From Actinotalea solisilvae (GTDB lineage: Bacteria; Actinomycetota; Actinomycetes; Actinomycetales; Cellulomonadaceae), in contig NZ_JADDKQ010000016.1 in the NCBI RefSeq assembly GCF_016464425.1, positions 1 to 64,000 of the forward strand: DNA of 64,000 nt, given 5' to 3'. A model generated the notes under the pieces. It was not told the origin of the DNA. It worked only from the letters and a program-made list of their open reading frames with translations, and did no database searches. Positions 7,680 to 16,050 of this stretch are shown piece by piece. A program made the translations under genes and the position numbers. The stretch's first letter is position 1, and each line of letters opens with the position of its first letter.

Positions 7680-9061
7680 CCACCGACCTCGAGCGCGCCC
7701 TCGGCGGGCTCGCGAGCGCCGCGGAGTCGGCGGCCCGGCCCGTCCCCGTCGACCGCGTCCTCACGCGGCTGCACCGGCGCCGCGCGGCCCGGACCGCGGT
7801 GACGACGGCGGCGGGGGTGACGACCGCGGGCGCCGTCGCCCTGGGCGGGGCCACGCTCGCGCAGACCCAGCGCACCGCGCCGCCGGTCACGTCGCCGTCG
7901 CCGACGACGTCGCCCGAGGCACCCGCGTGGAGCGCGGTCGCGGCGTCCGGCGCCTTCGCGTGCGGCGCGCCGGTGCCCGCGGTCGACGATCCCGCCGGCG
8001 ACGCCGACCTGCACCTGGAGACGACGGCGAGCGCGGCACCGACCGCTCCGGGCGCGGCGCCCGCCTGGGGCCCTCGCTCCCTGGACGGCGTCACGATCGC
8101 GCCCGGGGAGGCGCTGCTCCTCGACACCGTGCTCGTCAACGGCACGGGCACCGACGTCGGCGCGGCCGTGCCCCGCAAGCCCCGCGTCACGGCGTGGCTG
8201 GTGCAGGACGGCGTCGTCGTCGGGGAGCTGAGCGAGACGATCACGGCCGAGGACGGCCCGGCGTGGGTGCCGCTCGACGTGCCGGCCGGCGCCTCGGCGC
8301 CGGTGCCCAGCGGCCAGATGACGCCCTTCGCGTGCGACGGCGAGTCCGGCGCGGCGCTGCCGGCCGGCCCGTACGACCTCTACCTCGCGCTGCCGGTCGC
8401 CCCGCCGACGGCGGCCGACGACCCCGGTCAGGTCGAGTCGACCTCGACGGTGGTGGGCGGGCCCTACGCCGTGACGGTCGCCGGGCCCGCGGCGCCCGAG
8501 GCGCCCGAGACCGAGGAGCCCGCCCAGGGGCCGCCCGCGCTCGACGAGCTCGTCCTCACGCACGCGGGCCTCGGGCCGCTCGCGATCGGCAGCGAGGTGC
8601 CCTACGTCCCGTCGCCGACGGACCTCGTCCGGTTCGACGCCGCGGCCTGCGCGGGCACCGACCTGCCCGAGCGCTGGGTCGCCGCGTACCCCGACGGCAT
8701 CATGGCGAACGGCGCGCCCTCCGCGCCCTTCACGGTCTCGCCCTTCGAGGGTCGCCTCACCCGGATCGACGTGCTGACGCCCGGCCCCCGGACCAGCGGC
8801 GGCATCGGCGTGGGCTCGGCGCTCGACGAGCTGCGGGCGGCGCACCCCGAGATGACCCTGCTGCGGGCAGCCGCCGAGACCGGCGAGGCCGTGGACGCAT
8901 GGGGCGTCGAGGTCGACGGGCGCACGCTCGCGGTCGAGGTGGCGTCGAACGCCGGGACGGGCGGATGGGCGGCCGACCAGGCCGACCGCGTCGTCGCCCT
9001 GACGCTCGTGTCGGGCATCCCCTACGCGTCGCCCGCCTGGGGCGGCGACACCTGCGGCTGA
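7676..9061 (+). CDS. Single-pass membrane protein, putative anti-sigma partner 2
   Basis: A 461-residue protein. It has a cytoplasmic head of about 42 residues ending RRRAARTAV, a membrane helix (about 42-60), a Pro/Thr/Ser linker (APPVTSPSPTTSPE), then a long outside part. Its last 180 residues resemble those of partner 3 (9706): both contain GLGPL.IG, DVxxPGPRT, and GVGxxLDxLxAA(H/Y)P. This looks like a shared sensor or ligand-binding domain absent from partner 1. No known zinc anti-sigma motif is visible. The anti-sigma role is inferred from the ATGA overlap with a sigma gene. Confidence 0.75.
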   Translation: MTTDLERALGGLASAAESAARPVPVDRVLTRLHRRRAARTAVTTAAGVTTAGAVALGGATLAQTQRTAPPVTSPSPTTSPEAPAWSAVAASGAFACGAPVPAVDDPAGDADLHLETTASAAPTAPGAAPAWGPRSLDGVTIAPGEALLLDTVLVNGTGTDVGAAVPRKPRVTAWLVQDGVVVGELSETITAEDGPAWVPLDVPAGASAPVPSGQMTPFACDGESGAALPAGPYDLYLALPVAPPTAADDPGQVESTSTVVGGPYAVTVAGPAAPEAPETEEPAQGPPALDELVLTHAGLGPLAIGSEVPYVPSPTDLVRFDAAACAGTDLPERWVAAYPDGIMANGAPSAPFTVSPFEGRLTRIDVLTPGPRTSGGIGVGSALDELRAAHPEMTLLRAAAETGEAVDAWGVEVDGRTLAVEVASNAGTGGWAADQADRVVALTLVSGIPYASPAWGGDTCG

Positions 9062-9081
9062 GAAGGAGCAGGCTGGCGTAC

Positions 9082-9107
9082 AACGTCCCGCCCCGGTCCG
9101 GCGTCAT
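9082..9107 (+). promoter_or_regulatory. ECF-type promoter of sigma pair 3
   Basis: CAACGTCCC with AAC at 9082-9084 and CGTCATT from 9102, the same 20-nt offset as at 3341. The sigma start is 80 nt downstream. Confidence 0.6.
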
Positions 9108-9181
9108 TCATCAGTACACCTGCGGTGGACCCGCCGGACCGACCAGGACCGGCGCGGGGTGCGACGGACGGGAGCAGGCCG

Positions 9182-9709
9182 ATGGCAGGCCAGGACGACG
9201 TCGTCGGGACGCTGATCTCGACGCGAGGCAGGGCGCTCACCGGGTACGCGTACCTGCTGTGCGGCAACGTGGAGGACGCCGAGGACCTCGTCCAGGACGC
9301 CCTCGTCAAGACCTTCGCGCGGCGGCGCGCGGGGCTGCGGATCGAGTCGGCCGAGGGGTACGTCCGGCGCGCCATCCTCACGCTGTACCTCGACGGCTGG
9401 CGCCGCCGCGGCCGGTGGGCGGGGCGCCGGCACCTCGTGGTGGAGCCGCCCAGCGCGGCCGGGCCCGAGGACAGGACGGCCGCGCACGTCGACGTCGTCG
9501 CGGCCCTGCGCCGCCTGCCGCCCCAGCAGCGCGCGTGCGTGGTGCTGCGCTTCTACGAGGACCTCACCGTCGCGGAGATCGCCGAGCAGCTCGGGGTCTC
9601 CGACGGCTCCGTCAAGCGCTACCTCAGCATGGGCGTCCACCGCATGCAGGCCCTGCTCGGGCCCGTCGCGAACGCCGACGCCGACCTCGAGATCGTCCAG
9701 GAGGCATGA
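9182..9709 (+). CDS. SigE-family ECF RNA polymerase sigma factor (pair 3)
   Basis: A 175-residue third paralogue with GRALTGYAYLLCGN, AEDLVQDALVKTFARRR and YVRRAILTLYLDGWRRRGRW in region 2, and LPPQQRACVVLRFYEDL with VSDGSVKRYLSMGVHRM in region 4. ATG at 9182 follows GGGAGCAGGCCG; an upstream ATG-like extension to 9125 would add 19 residues without family similarity. It overlaps the next gene by ATGA. It is closest to pair 2 by eye, consistent with tandem duplication. Confidence 0.92.
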   Translation: MAGQDDVVGTLISTRGRALTGYAYLLCGNVEDAEDLVQDALVKTFARRRAGLRIESAEGYVRRAILTLYLDGWRRRGRWAGRRHLVVEPPSAAGPEDRTAAHVDVVAALRRLPPQQRACVVLRFYEDLTVAEIAEQLGVSDGSVKRYLSMGVHRMQALLGPVANADADLEIVQEA

Positions 9710-10998
9710 CCATGATCGACCTGACGCAGGCGCTCGGCTCGGCGGCGCACGCCGCGACCGCGACGCGCCCCACGATGGCCGCGGGCCCGGTGCTCCAGCG
9801 CATCCACCGCCGACGGGCCGTCCGGATCGCCACCGAGAGCACGGTGGGCGTCGCGGCGGCAGGCGCCGTCGCGTTCGCGGGCGTCCAGCTCGCCGGACGT
9901 GACGAGCCGGTGCCGCCGGCCACGCCGACACCGTCGCAGACCCCCACGCCGAGCCCGACGGCGACGTCGGCGCCGCTCGTCACGACCGCGGACCCGCTCG
10001 GCTGCGGGCTGCCGGTGCCCGACCTCGAGGACCCGGCCGGCGACGGCGACGTGCACCTCGACCTCCAGCCGGGCACGTTCACGCTCGTCGACGGCTCGCC
10101 CGTCGACCTCGCGCTCAGCCTGGTCAACGGCTCGGCGGTCGACGCCGGGCCCACCGGCCCGGGCCCGCGCGTGCTGCTCGCGCGCGACGGCGTCGTCGTC
10201 GGCGGGCTGACCGCGGCGACGACCGTCGCGGCGGGGCAGCCCCTCGACGCCGGCGCCGTGGTCACCGCGAGCGGGTCGTGGACCGCCGCCGCGTGCGACG
10301 GGGGCGACCTCGGCGCCGCCGGGCTGGCACCCGGCGCCTACGACCTCTACGGCGCGTGGGCGCTGGGCGGCGACGCGGCGGCCGACGGCGGGGCCGTGGA
10401 GGGCATCGTGGTCGGGGGGCCCTGGGCCGTGACGGTCGAGGCCGCGGCCGACCCGCACCCGGCGCTCGCGGACCTCGTCGTCTCGACGTCGGGGCTGGGG
10501 CCGCTCACCATCGGGCTCCCGCCGGAGACCAACCCGGGCGCCGCGATGATCACCTGGGACCCGGACTACTGCGCCGAGATCGTCGAGCCGGGCGCCGAGG
10601 CCGGCCGGTGGGTCGAGACGGGCTACGAGGACGACCCGGACCGCGGCGAGATCGGCTCCCCGTTCAGCGTCGCCGTGGACGACGCCGGACGGATCGGCTG
10701 GATCGACGTGCGCTCCCCCGGGCCGCGTACCGTCGAGGGCGTGGGCGTCGGGACGACCCTGGACGCGCTGCAGGCGGCGTACCCCGCGCTCTCCGGGCCG
10801 TTCGACGGGCCGGTCAGCCGGGTGTGGTGGGTCGAGGACGCCGCGGGCATCCTCGTCTTCGAGACGCAGGGCGACGAGGACGGGCTCCAGCCCGCCGGGA
10901 CGCCCGAGTCGGTGATCCTCCTGCGCGTCCTGCTCCCGGGGGCAGACCCCCAGTTCGCCACCGCCAACAGCGACTTCGTGGCCGGCGGCTGCATGTAA
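9706..10998 (+). CDS. Single-pass membrane protein, putative anti-sigma partner 3
   Basis: A 430-residue protein starting MTMIDLTQAL; a second ATG two codons in is also possible. A cytoplasmic head of about 45 residues (IHRRRAVRI) precedes a membrane helix VGVAAAGAVAFAGVQLAG, a Thr/Pro linker (TPSQTPTPSPTATS) and an extracytoplasmic region. The C-terminal domain matches that of partner 2. Three Cys residues outside (GCGLP, ACDGG, DYCAE) also have counterparts in partner 2, so they may form disulfides. TAA stop. Two strong hairpins follow. Confidence 0.75.
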   Translation: MTMIDLTQALGSAAHAATATRPTMAAGPVLQRIHRRRAVRIATESTVGVAAAGAVAFAGVQLAGRDEPVPPATPTPSQTPTPSPTATSAPLVTTADPLGCGLPVPDLEDPAGDGDVHLDLQPGTFTLVDGSPVDLALSLVNGSAVDAGPTGPGPRVLLARDGVVVGGLTAATTVAAGQPLDAGAVVTASGSWTAAACDGGDLGAAGLAPGAYDLYGAWALGGDAAADGGAVEGIVVGGPWAVTVEAAADPHPALADLVVSTSGLGPLTIGLPPETNPGAAMITWDPDYCAEIVEPGAEAGRWVETGYEDDPDRGEIGSPFSVAVDDAGRIGWIDVRSPGPRTVEGVGVGTTLDALQAAYPALSGPFDGPVSRVWWVEDAAGILVFETQGDEDGLQPAGTPESVILLRVLLPGADPQFATANSDFVAGGCM

Positions 10999-11016
10999 CC
11001 CCGCCCCTACTCCTCG

Positions 11017-11075
11017 CCGAGATGACGACTTCGCCCGCGTGTCGACCGGACACGCGGGCGGAAGTCGTCATCTCG
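11017..11075. terminator. 27-bp-stem hairpin after sigma pair 3
   Basis: Left arm 11017-11043, right arm from 11049. The arms pair almost completely (CCGAGATGACGACTTC with GAAGTCGTCATCTCGG, then CCCGCGTGTC) with a single-base bulge and a 4-5-nt loop. It is far longer than a usual terminator stem. Confidence 0.65.
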
Positions 11076-11091
11076 GGGAGGGGGCGGGGAT

Positions 11092-11128
11092 GACGACGGG
11101 GACCGCCCCTCGGGCGGTCCCCGTCGTC
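11092..11128. terminator. Bidirectional terminator, 17-bp perfect stem
   Basis: Perfect 17-bp arms (11092-11108, 11112-11128) around loop CTC. It lies 17 nt from the STAS gene stop (minus strand) and after sigma pair 3 (plus strand), so it can serve both. Confidence 0.75.
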
Positions 11129-11144
11129 GATCGAGCGTTTCGGG

Positions 11145-11480
11145 TCAGCCCTGGAGGGCCTCGTCGAGGGACGAGTGGATGGTGAAGACCTGGGTGAGCG
11201 CGGTGATGCGGAAGACCTTGAGGATCTTCTCCTGGTCGATGACGAGCTGGAGGTCGCCGCCGACGGTGCGCACCTTCTTGAGGGCGCCGACGAGGACGCC
11301 GAGACCCGTGGAGTCCATGAACCGCACGCCGGTGAGGTTCACCAGGATGTCGGTGTGCTCCGAGTCGATGAGGGACGCGAGCTCCTCGCGCAGCACCGGG
11401 GCCGTGTACACGTCGATCTCTCCCGTGACGTCGACCACGGTCCGGTCGCCGCTCGCGCGACTCGTGACGGACACGTCCAC
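11145..11480 (-). CDS. BldG-like anti-anti-sigma factor (STAS domain)
   Basis: A 111-residue single STAS domain protein. It has VVDVTGEIDVYTAPVLREEL, then the FMDSTGLGVLVGALK loop with the Ser that is phosphorylated by anti-sigma kinases, and ends IFTIHSS..EAL-like. This layout closely follows Streptomyces BldG (113 residues), which binds RsbW-type anti-sigma factors to free sigma factors. The GTG start has GAGGAG about 6 nt upstream. No anti-sigma kinase gene is adjacent. The same reading frame stays open upstream for more than 3 kb, antisense to the helicase, but that extension has no STAS-like features. Confidence 0.9.
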   Translation of the reverse strand: MDVSVTSRASGDRTVVDVTGEIDVYTAPVLREELASLIDSEHTDILVNLTGVRFMDSTGLGVLVGALKKVRTVGGDLQLVIDQEKILKVFRITALTQVFTIHSSLDEALQG

Positions 11481-11705
11481 ACCGGTCTCCTCATCGTTCG
11501 AGTGACTGCTCTGACTGACCGACCCATCCTGGTCCAGGCGGGCCCGGAGCGCCATTGAACCAAACACCCGCCTGGGCGGGGCGCCGGGCCGGGGCGACCT
11601 GCGGACATGATCGCACCCCTCGGGGTCCGGCGGGTGAGGCGCGGCCGGACGGTGCGGTCGCCGGGAGCGACGCGTCCGCCGGGGTGGCGCGTCGGTGGCG
11701 GGTGG

Positions 11706-11717
11706 CACGATCGCCGG
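11706..11717 (+). promoter_or_regulatory. Leaderless-type -10 box of helicase gene
   Basis: CACGAT at 11706-11711, then exactly 6 nt to the GTG at 11718. The same CACGAT-N6-GTG arrangement occurs before the genes at 21132 and 61537. Confidence 0.5.
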
Positions 11718-14141
11718 GTGGACGGGTCGAGCGGTGGTGAGGCGCTGCTCGACGTGCTGCTCGCGGGTGGCCGCCGCGCGGACCGGGTGACCCACGTCGA
11801 GCGCCTCCCGGCGCGTTCCGGGGTCCGCGCGGACTGGCCCGCGTGGTCCGACGCCGACGTCGTGGGCGGCTACCGCGCGCTCGGTGTCGAGCGTCCGTGG
11901 ACGCACCAGGTCACGGCCGCCGACGCCGCGTGGGCGGGCCGGCACACGGTGCTCGCGACGTCGACCGGCTCGGGCAAGTCCCTCGCGTTCTGGCTGCCCG
12001 CGCTGACCCGCGTGCGCGACCCCCGCCCCGCCCCGGGGGACGCCGCCCGCCAGGCCGCGGCGTTCCCGGGCGCCGGCCGACGGCGCGGGACGGTCCTCTA
12101 CCTGTGCCCGACCAAGGCGCTCGCCGCGGACCAGCTCTCGGGCCTCGAGCGCCTGCTGCGTGCGGCCGGCTCGCCGGACCTGCGCGTCGCGACGTGCGAC
12201 GGCGACACGGACGTCACCGCGCGGCGCTGGGTGCAGGACCACGCCGACGTCGTGCTCACGAACCCTGACTTCCTGCACTTCTCGCTGCTGCCCCGGCACG
12301 GCCGCTGGTCGCGCCTGCTGCGCGGGCTGCAGTACGTCGTCGTCGACGAGAGCCACGCGTTCCGCGGCGTGTTCGGGGCGCACGTGGCCGCCGTGCTGCG
12401 GCGCGTGCGAAGGCTCGCCGCCCACCACGGCGCGAGCCCGACGTTCGTCCTCGCGTCGGCGACGACGTCGGACCCGGCGCAGAGCGCGGCACGCCTGCTG
12501 GGCGTGGACCCGGACGACGTCGTCGCGGTGACCGACGACACCTCCCCGCGCGGCACCAAGACGATCGCGCTCTGGCAGCCGCCCGAGATGGCGGGCCTCG
12601 ACCCGGCGCTCGGCGCACCCGAGGGCGAGGACGCGCCGCACCAGGACGCGCCGACCCAGCCCGCGCACCGCACCGCGACGGCCGAGATGGCCGACCTGCT
12701 CGCCGACCTCGTGGTCGCCGGGGCGCGCACGCTCGCGTTCACGCGGTCGCGCCGCGCGGCCGAGTCGGTCGCGACGTCGACGCAGCGCCACCTCGAGCTG
12801 GTCCGGCGGGGGCTCGGCGCCTCGGTCGCCGCCTACCGGGGCGGCTACCTGCCGGAGGAGCGCCGCGAGCTCGAGGAGGGCATCCGGACCGGCGCGCTGC
12901 GCGCGCTCGCGACGACGAACGCGCTCGAGCTCGGCGTCGACATCTCGGGGCTCGACGCGGTGCTCATCGCGGGCTGGCCGGGCACGCGCGTCTCGCTGTG
13001 GCAGCAGGCCGGCCGCGCGGGACGCGCGGGCGCCGACGGGCTCGTCGTGCTCATCGCGCGCGAGGACCCGCTCGACACCTACCTCGTGCACCACCCCGAG
13101 GCGATCTTCGACCGGCCCGTCGAGGCCACGGTCTTCGACCCGACCAACCCGTACGTGCTCGCGCCGCACCTGTGCGCGGCGGCCGCCGAGCTGCCGCTGC
13201 GGGCGGAGGACGTCGCGCTCTTCGGGCCCGGCACGGCCGAGCTGCTCGACGTGCTCGTCGAGCGGGGCGCCCTGCGCCGGCGCAGCTCGGGCTGGTACTG
13301 GACGCACCCCGAGTCCGCCGCGTGGCTCACCGACCTGCGCGGCTCGGGCGGCGAGCCCGTGCGCGTGGTCGAGGAGGCGACCGGGCGCCTCCTCGGCACG
13401 GTCGACGCCGGTTCGGCCGACGCGACGGTCCACCCGGGCGCGGTCTACGTGCACCAGGGGGTGACGTTCGTCGTCGAGGACCTCGACCTCGAGACGTCGG
13501 TCGCCGTCGTCCGGCCGAAGCAGGTCGACTACGGCACCTGGTCGCGGTGGCTCACGTCCATCGAGATCCGCGGCGTGCGCGAGGAACGCACCGCCGGGCC
13601 CGTGCGGTGGGGGTTCGGGCCCGTCGACGTGACGACGCAGGTGGTGAGCTACCAGAAGAAGCACCTGCCGGACCTCGTCCCGATCGGGGGCGACGTGCTC
13701 GACCTGCCCGCGCGCACGCTGACGACGACGGCGGTGTGGTGGACGGCGCCCGCGTCGCTGCTCGCCGAGGCGCAGCTCGACGACGGCGACGTGCCCGGGG
13801 CCCTGCACGCCGCCGAGCACGCCTCGATCGGCCTGCTGCCGCTCCTCGCGACGTGCGACCGGTGGGACCTGGGGGGCGTGTCGACCGCGCTGCACGTCGA
13901 CACCGAGGTCGCGACCGTGTTCGTCTACGACGGGTACCCCGGCGGCGCGGGGTTCGCCGAGCGCGGCTACCACCTCGGCGCCGCGTGGCTCCGGGCCACG
14001 CGCGACGCGATCGTCGGGTGCGGCTGCACCACCGGGTGCCCCGCGTGCGTCCAGTCGCCCAAGTGCGGCAACGGCAACAACCCCCTCGAGAAGGCGGGCG
14101 CCATCCGCCTGCTCGACGCCGTCCTCGCGCACGAGGGCTAG
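11718..14141 (+). CDS. DEAD/DEAH-box DNA helicase, MrfA/YprA-like with Cys-rich tail
   Basis: An 807-residue superfamily 2 helicase. Walker A is ATSTGSGKSLAFW, the Walker B variant is VVDESHAFRG, and motif III is LASATTSDP. The second RecA domain has TRSRRAAE, TNALELGVDISGLDAV and the QQAGRAGRAG motif VI. The C-terminal DUF1998-like region ends in a four-Cys cluster, CGCTTGCPACVQSPKCGNGN, as in MrfA, a Bacillus helicase of mitomycin-lesion repair. A role in excision of DNA damage is therefore likely. The GTG start has no ribosome site but follows a leaderless-type -10 box. It runs tail to tail with the pilus operon, overlapping its last gene by 4 nt. Confidence 0.92.
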   Translation: MDGSSGGEALLDVLLAGGRRADRVTHVERLPARSGVRADWPAWSDADVVGGYRALGVERPWTHQVTAADAAWAGRHTVLATSTGSGKSLAFWLPALTRVRDPRPAPGDAARQAAAFPGAGRRRGTVLYLCPTKALAADQLSGLERLLRAAGSPDLRVATCDGDTDVTARRWVQDHADVVLTNPDFLHFSLLPRHGRWSRLLRGLQYVVVDESHAFRGVFGAHVAAVLRRVRRLAAHHGASPTFVLASATTSDPAQSAARLLGVDPDDVVAVTDDTSPRGTKTIALWQPPEMAGLDPALGAPEGEDAPHQDAPTQPAHRTATAEMADLLADLVVAGARTLAFTRSRRAAESVATSTQRHLELVRRGLGASVAAYRGGYLPEERRELEEGIRTGALRALATTNALELGVDISGLDAVLIAGWPGTRVSLWQQAGRAGRAGADGLVVLIAREDPLDTYLVHHPEAIFDRPVEATVFDPTNPYVLAPHLCAAAAELPLRAEDVALFGPGTAELLDVLVERGALRRRSSGWYWTHPESAAWLTDLRGSGGEPVRVVEEATGRLLGTVDAGSADATVHPGAVYVHQGVTFVVEDLDLETSVAVVRPKQVDYGTWSRWLTSIEIRGVREERTAGPVRWGFGPVDVTTQVVSYQKKHLPDLVPIGGDVLDLPARTLTTTAVWWTAPASLLAEAQLDDGDVPGALHAAEHASIGLLPLLATCDRWDLGGVSTALHVDTEVATVFVYDGYPGGAGFAERGYHLGAAWLRATRDAIVGCGCTTGCPACVQSPKCGNGNNPLEKAGAIRLLDAVLAHEG

Positions 14142-14546
14142 GCCGCCGTCGCGCGCGTGCCGGGGCCCGGCCCGCGCGACCGCGGAGACCGGGCCGAGCG
14201 GGGCGGGCAGGGTGACCTCCACGTCGACGACGCCGTCCCCCACGGTGCAGCCGGCCAGCGCCGCACCGTGCCGCGCCGCCACCTCCGCGGCGCGGCCGCA
14301 GGCGTCCGTGCCCTCCGTCCGGTCGACGACGCCCGGCGGCAGGGACACCGCGGCGGCGGCCGCGAGCGCCGCGAGGTCGGCCGCGGTCTGCGCCGTCCAG
14401 CGCGCCCGCTGCGCCGACGCGGTGACGCCGAGCGCGCCGCAGAGGAGGACCACGACCGCGACGAGCCCGACGACGAGCACGCTGCCGGAGCCCGTGTCAC
14501 CACCCGGGCGGGCCCCGCGCCGGTCCCACCGCACCGCCGGGCTCAC
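14138..14546 (-). pseudogene. Rv3654c/TadG-like pilus protein with apparent 1-base frameshift
   Basis: The gene starts with GTG overlapping the TadE stop (GTGA). The protein reads GDTGSGSVLVVGLVAVVVL with one membrane helix, then AQRARWTAQTAADLAALAAA, which is typical of Rv3654c-like helicase/secretion-neighbourhood proteins of Tad clusters. Two Cys residues follow (DACGRAAE, AGCTVG). In the given sequence the frame has no stop after the helicase end and stays open to 11145. Removing one base of the CCCC run (minus strand, about 14161-14167) gives a natural end RAGPGTRATAA and a stop at 14138, for 135 residues. It may be a sequencing error in the homopolymer or a real lesion. Confidence 0.7.
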
Positions 14547-14917
14547 GGCTCGGCCCACGCGGTCGCGCTCGCGGCGACGTCGATCCCGCCGCCGGTGAAC
14601 CAGGCACCGGGCCCCGAGGCGGTGACGGTCACCTCGACCCAGGGGTCCGCCCGCGACACGGTGACGTCGACCGCGGCCCCGGCGACCCGACGGGCCACGT
14701 CGGCGACGGCCGCGTCGTCCTCCCCGATCGCCGCCAGGCGAGCGCCGGCCCGGGCCGCGTCGGCGCACCGCAGCTGGAGCGAGGCGGCGGACGCCGTCAC
14801 GACGAGCACCGCGAGGACCAGCACGACCGCCGGGAGCGCGAGCGCCAGCTCGGCGGTCACGGCGCCGGCGTCGTCGCCCGCCCACCGGCGCGCCCGCGGC
14901 CCGGGCCGGGCGCTCAC
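14543..14917 (-). CDS. TadE-like minor pilin
   Basis: A 124-residue protein with a TadE-type N-terminus: GAVTAELALALPAVVLVLAVLV, in which Glu follows the cleavage-like site and a hydrophobic helix. The rest is a small periplasmic beta-rich domain with one Cys (QLRCADAARAGARLAA). TadE proteins are pseudopilins of the Flp/Tad machine. The GTG start overlaps the DUF4244 stop (GTGA), and its stop overlaps the next gene (GTGA). Tight overlaps show one operon. Confidence 0.85.
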   Translation of the reverse strand: MSARPGPRARRWAGDDAGAVTAELALALPAVVLVLAVLVVTASAASLQLRCADAARAGARLAAIGEDDAAVADVARRVAGAAVDVTVSRADPWVEVTVTASGPGAWFTGGGIDVAASATAWAEP

Positions 14918-15366
14918 ACCTGGAGGGCGCCGCGGACGATGCCGAGCAGCAGGCCCCGGACCTCGTCGCTGCGCAGGATGAGGAGCAGGAGCCCGGCGAA
15001 CCCGGCGGCGGCGACGGTCGCGATCGCGTACTCGGCGGTCGCCATCCCCGCGTCCGCGCCGCCCGCCGCGAGCCGCGCCCGCAGGGCCGCCGCCCGACCG
15101 GCGGGCGCCCGCACCGCCCGGGGCCGGCGCGTCTCGCGCTGCGCGGACGCGGCCGCCCCGGGCCCGGACCGCGCCTCTGCGGCCGCGGGAGCGGCCGCCG
15201 ACACGGGTCGCGGATCCTGCGTCAGTCGCGAACCTGGCGCCGGTCGCGGGTCCGGCACCGGTCGCCTGTCCGCCGCGGGCGCGACGTGCTCCGGGTGCGT
15301 CGACCGCGTCGGCGGGGGCACGAGCCGGAGACCGGCGACCGCGGTCGTCCTGAGTGGCAGGGGCAT
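14914..15366 (-). CDS. DUF4244 Flp-pilin-like protein
   Basis: A 150-residue protein with a long Pro/Ala/Arg-rich N-terminal stretch (residues 1-100). A DUF4244-type C-terminus follows: DAGMATAEYAIATVAAAGFA, then a second hydrophobic part and SDEVRGLLLGIVRGALQV. The MATAEYA motif resembles prepilin cleavage regions with Glu at +5, so this is the probable major pilin of the cluster. ATG at 15366 has GAGGAA about 5 nt upstream. The typical DUF4244 protein is 60-80 residues, so the N-terminal extension is long; a later start cannot be excluded. Confidence 0.8.
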   Translation of the reverse strand: MPLPLRTTAVAGLRLVPPPTRSTHPEHVAPAADRRPVPDPRPAPGSRLTQDPRPVSAAAPAAAEARSGPGAAASAQRETRRPRAVRAPAGRAAALRARLAAGGADAGMATAEYAIATVAAAGFAGLLLLILRSDEVRGLLLGIVRGALQV

Positions 15367-15525
15367 GGGAGTTCCTCTCGTCGGGCCCGCCAGCGGGCCG
15401 GGTGGGGCGTCGGGCGACGCCGTGCGCCGAGCCTCGGCGGGCTGCGGGCGGTCCGGTCGGAGCGACCCCGCGGACCGTGGACGGCGCGTGGCCACGCCGG
15501 GCTGTGGACGACGAGCCGGCGCGCC

Positions 15526-16050
15526 TCATCCGGAGAGCCCTCCGCCCGCCATCGACACGAGCACGGGCGCGACGCCGACGAGGACGAACGCCGGCAGGTG
15601 GCACAGCCCGAGCGGCACGACGAGCCGGACGCCGAGCCGCGACGCCGCCTCGAGCGCCCGCGCGTGCCGGTCCCGGCGGACGGCGTCGGCCGCCGCCCGG
15701 AGCGCGGGGCCGGGTGCCGAGCCGTCCTCCCACCCGGGTCGGAGCGCCCGCGCCACCGGGCCACCGTCGGGCCACGCCTCGTCCCACGTCGACCCGAGCC
15801 GGAGGGCCGTGCCCGCACGGGCGAGCGCCCGGCCCGACGACGGCGGGACGGCCGCGCCGACCGCGATCAGCGCCGCGGGCAGGCTCGCGCCGGCGGCGCA
15901 CGCGGCGGACAGGAGGTCCATCACGGTCGCATCGACTGCCGGTGGCCCGCCCTGCGACCGGCCGTGCGGACGGGCACGCGAGCGCGCGCCCGCCGGCGCG
16001 GCGCCCGTCGGGGCGGCGTCACCCGCGAGACGCGCGAGCCGGCGCATCAT
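15526..16050 (-). CDS. TadC-like type II/IV secretion inner-membrane protein (short)
   Basis: A 174-residue protein starting MMRRLARLAGDAAP. It has a T2SSF domain (VMDLLSAACAAGASLPAAL, then GSTWDEAW, RALEAASRLGVRLVVPLGLCHLPAFVLVG) and two C-terminal membrane helices. TadC homologues are often near 300 residues, so this is the short actinobacterial form with only the C-terminal F-domain. Its ATG overlaps the TadB stop (ATGA). It acts with TadB as the membrane platform driven by TadA. Confidence 0.85.
   Translation of the reverse strand: MMRRLARLAGDAAPTGAAPAGARSRARPHGRSQGGPPAVDATVMDLLSAACAAGASLPAALIAVGAAVPPSSGRALARAGTALRLGSTWDEAWPDGGPVARALRPGWEDGSAPGPALRAAADAVRRDRHARALEAASRLGVRLVVPLGLCHLPAFVLVGVAPVLVSMAGGGLSG

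Noticed and set aside
11145-14885. 1246-codon minus frame joining the Rv3654c-like gene, helicase antisense and STAS gene
   Set aside because: Only the two ends have protein signals; the middle is antisense to the helicase and low in complexity. A frameshift explains the missing stop better.
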